Shown here: positions 5,763-6,639 of the stretch, piece by piece
Numbering within the stretch: position 1 is the stretch's first letter
Layout: the number at the start of each line of letters is the position of its first letter
Source: an uncultured Anaerotruncus sp.
Lineage (GTDB): Bacteria; Bacillota; Clostridia; Oscillospirales; Ruminococcaceae
NCBI RefSeq assembly: GCF_902490045.1
Contig: NZ_CABUCJ010000124.1
Location: forward strand, 1 to 6,639
Length of the DNA stretch: 6,639 bases
Direction: 5' to 3'
Notes under the pieces: model-generated
The model's input: the letters and a program-made list of their open reading frames with translations, nothing else
What the model was told of the DNA's origin: nothing
Database searches by the model: none
Program-made: the position numbers and the translations under genes

Positions 5763-6639
5763 ATGAAAAAGCCCGTGATCGAATTCCGGGATTTCGGGAT
5801 GCGCTACGCGTCACAGCAGAAGCCCACCCTTTACGACATCAACCTGACAATCTACGAGGGGGAAAAGGTGCTCATCCTCGGGCCGTCCGGCAGCGGGAAA
5901 TCGACGCTGGGCTCCTGCCTGAACGGGCTGCTGCCCTTCTCGGTCAAGGCGGAGTTCACCGGCAGCCTCAAGGTCATGGGCGACGAGACGCGCGGCCTCG
6001 ACATCCATAAGCTCAGCAACCGCGTCGGCACCGTTATGCAGGATTCCGACTGCCAGTTCGCGGGGCTGACGGTGGGGGAGGACGTCGCCTTCTCGCTGGA
6101 AAACGACTGCGTCCCGCGCCCCGTCATGCTCGAAAAGGTGCGGCGGGCGCTGGGAATCGTGGGGATGGAGCGGTTCACCGCCCACACCCCCTTCTCCCTC
6201 TCGGGCGGGCAGAAGCAGAAGGTTTCGCTCGCCGGCGTCATGCACAACGACGTGGGCATCCTGCTCTTCGACGAGCCGCTCGCCGCCCTCGACCCGCAGG
6301 CGGGGCTCCAGGCGATCGAGCTCATCGATAAAATCCACCGGGAGCAGCACAAGACGGTCGTCATCATCGAGCACCGGCTGGAGGACGTGCTCCACCGGCC
6401 GGTCGACCGGGTCATCCTGCTCGACGGAGGGCGGATCGTCGCGGACACCACCCCGGCCAAAATTTTAAGCTCCCCGCTTTTGCGGGAGCACGGCATCCGG
6501 GAACCGCTCTACGTGACGGCGCTCAAATACGCCGGCTGCGAGATTTCCGAGGAGGACCGCCCCGAATCGGTGGAGGAGATCCGCCTCGAGGGGCGGGAGG
6601 AGGCGCTGCGCGGCTGGTTCGCCAGCGAGACCCCCCACC
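5763..6639 (+). CDS. ECF transporter ATPase, N-terminal domain, cut by window end
   Basis: 292 codons are visible with no stop, so the gene continues past the window. The first ABC ATPase domain (about 5-240) is intact: Walker A GPSGSGKST (40-48), Q-loop Q93, signature LSGGQ (146-150), Walker B ILLFDEP (166-172, with D170 and E171), D-loop ALDP (175-178) and switch H204. All catalytic residues are present. The following IREPLYVTALKYAG (245-258) is like the linker of the fused, two-domain ATPases of about 560 residues that accompany UPF0397 S components. A second ATPase domain is therefore expected, then a T-component gene; both are inferences beyond the edge. It would power substrate import by the upstream S component on the cytoplasmic face of the membrane. 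GGAGG at 5747-5751 is 11 bases from the ATG, slightly far, and lies within the end of the upstream gene. Confidence 0.93.
   Translation, partial: MKKPVIEFRDFGMRYASQQKPTLYDINLTIYEGEKVLILGPSGSGKSTLGSCLNGLLPFSVKAEFTGSLKVMGDETRGLDIHKLSNRVGTVMQDSDCQFAGLTVGEDVAFSLENDCVPRPVMLEKVRRALGIVGMERFTAHTPFSLSGGQKQKVSLAGVMHNDVGILLFDEPLAALDPQAGLQAIELIDKIHREQHKTVVIIEHRLEDVLHRPVDRVILLDGGRIVADTTPAKILSSPLLREHGIREPLYVTALKYAGCEISEEDRPESVEEIRLEGREEALRGWFASETPH

Noticed and set aside
5811..6496. Minus-strand open frames of 194 and 214 codons opposite the ATPase gene
   Set aside because: They are antisense shadows; the plus strand encodes a complete set of ABC ATPase motifs from Walker A to the switch histidine.

Overview
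The window comes from a GC-rich, strictly or mainly anaerobic bacterium, most likely a member of the Clostridia. Three things point there: a class III (oxygen-sensitive) ribonucleotide reductase with its radical-SAM activase, an electron-transfer-flavoprotein subunit joined to a lactate/glycolate-oxidase-type flavoprotein, and a group I ECF vitamin-type transporter behind a sigma-A-like promoter and a strong AGGAGG ribosome-binding site. The exact genus cannot be read from this sequence. The coding regions are very GC-rich, so every strand carries long meaningless shadow frames. The one regulatory intergenic region is clearly more AT-rich.

Layout. (1) Bases 1-2075, plus strand: the 3' part of etfA, then a complete FAD-linked oxidase gene of the LctD/GlcD family, overlapping by ATGA. 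Together these look like the end of an lctBCD-type operon (etfB-etfA-dehydrogenase) for flavin-based electron-confurcating lactate (or related 2-hydroxyacid) oxidation. (2) Bases 2090-2123: a perfect 15-bp hairpin between convergent genes, with a U-run on the minus-strand side. (3) Bases 2136-4912, minus strand: nrdD-nrdG, also joined by an ATGA overlap, for anaerobic dNTP synthesis. (4) Bases 4913-5183: a divergent control region. It holds a minus-strand promoter flanked and overlapped by two NrdR-box-like palindromes exactly 31 bp apart, and a fully consensus plus-strand promoter (TTGACA-17-TATAAT) followed at its start site by a 19-bp palindrome and three tandem 9-mers. (5) Bases 5184-6639, plus strand: an ECF S component of the UPF0397-like type and the first ATPase domain of its partner, which runs off the window. 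The second ATPase domain and a T component are expected beyond the edge.

How the genes work together. nrdD and nrdG form a self-contained unit whose control by dNTP/ATP-sensing NrdR is strongly suggested by the operator pair. The ECF genes have their own strong promoter and what looks like a protein operator, with no visible riboswitch in a leader of only about 57 nt. The identity of that operator's regulator and of the transported compound is the main open question. I found no wholly new system, no RNA gene, CRISPR array or mobile element.
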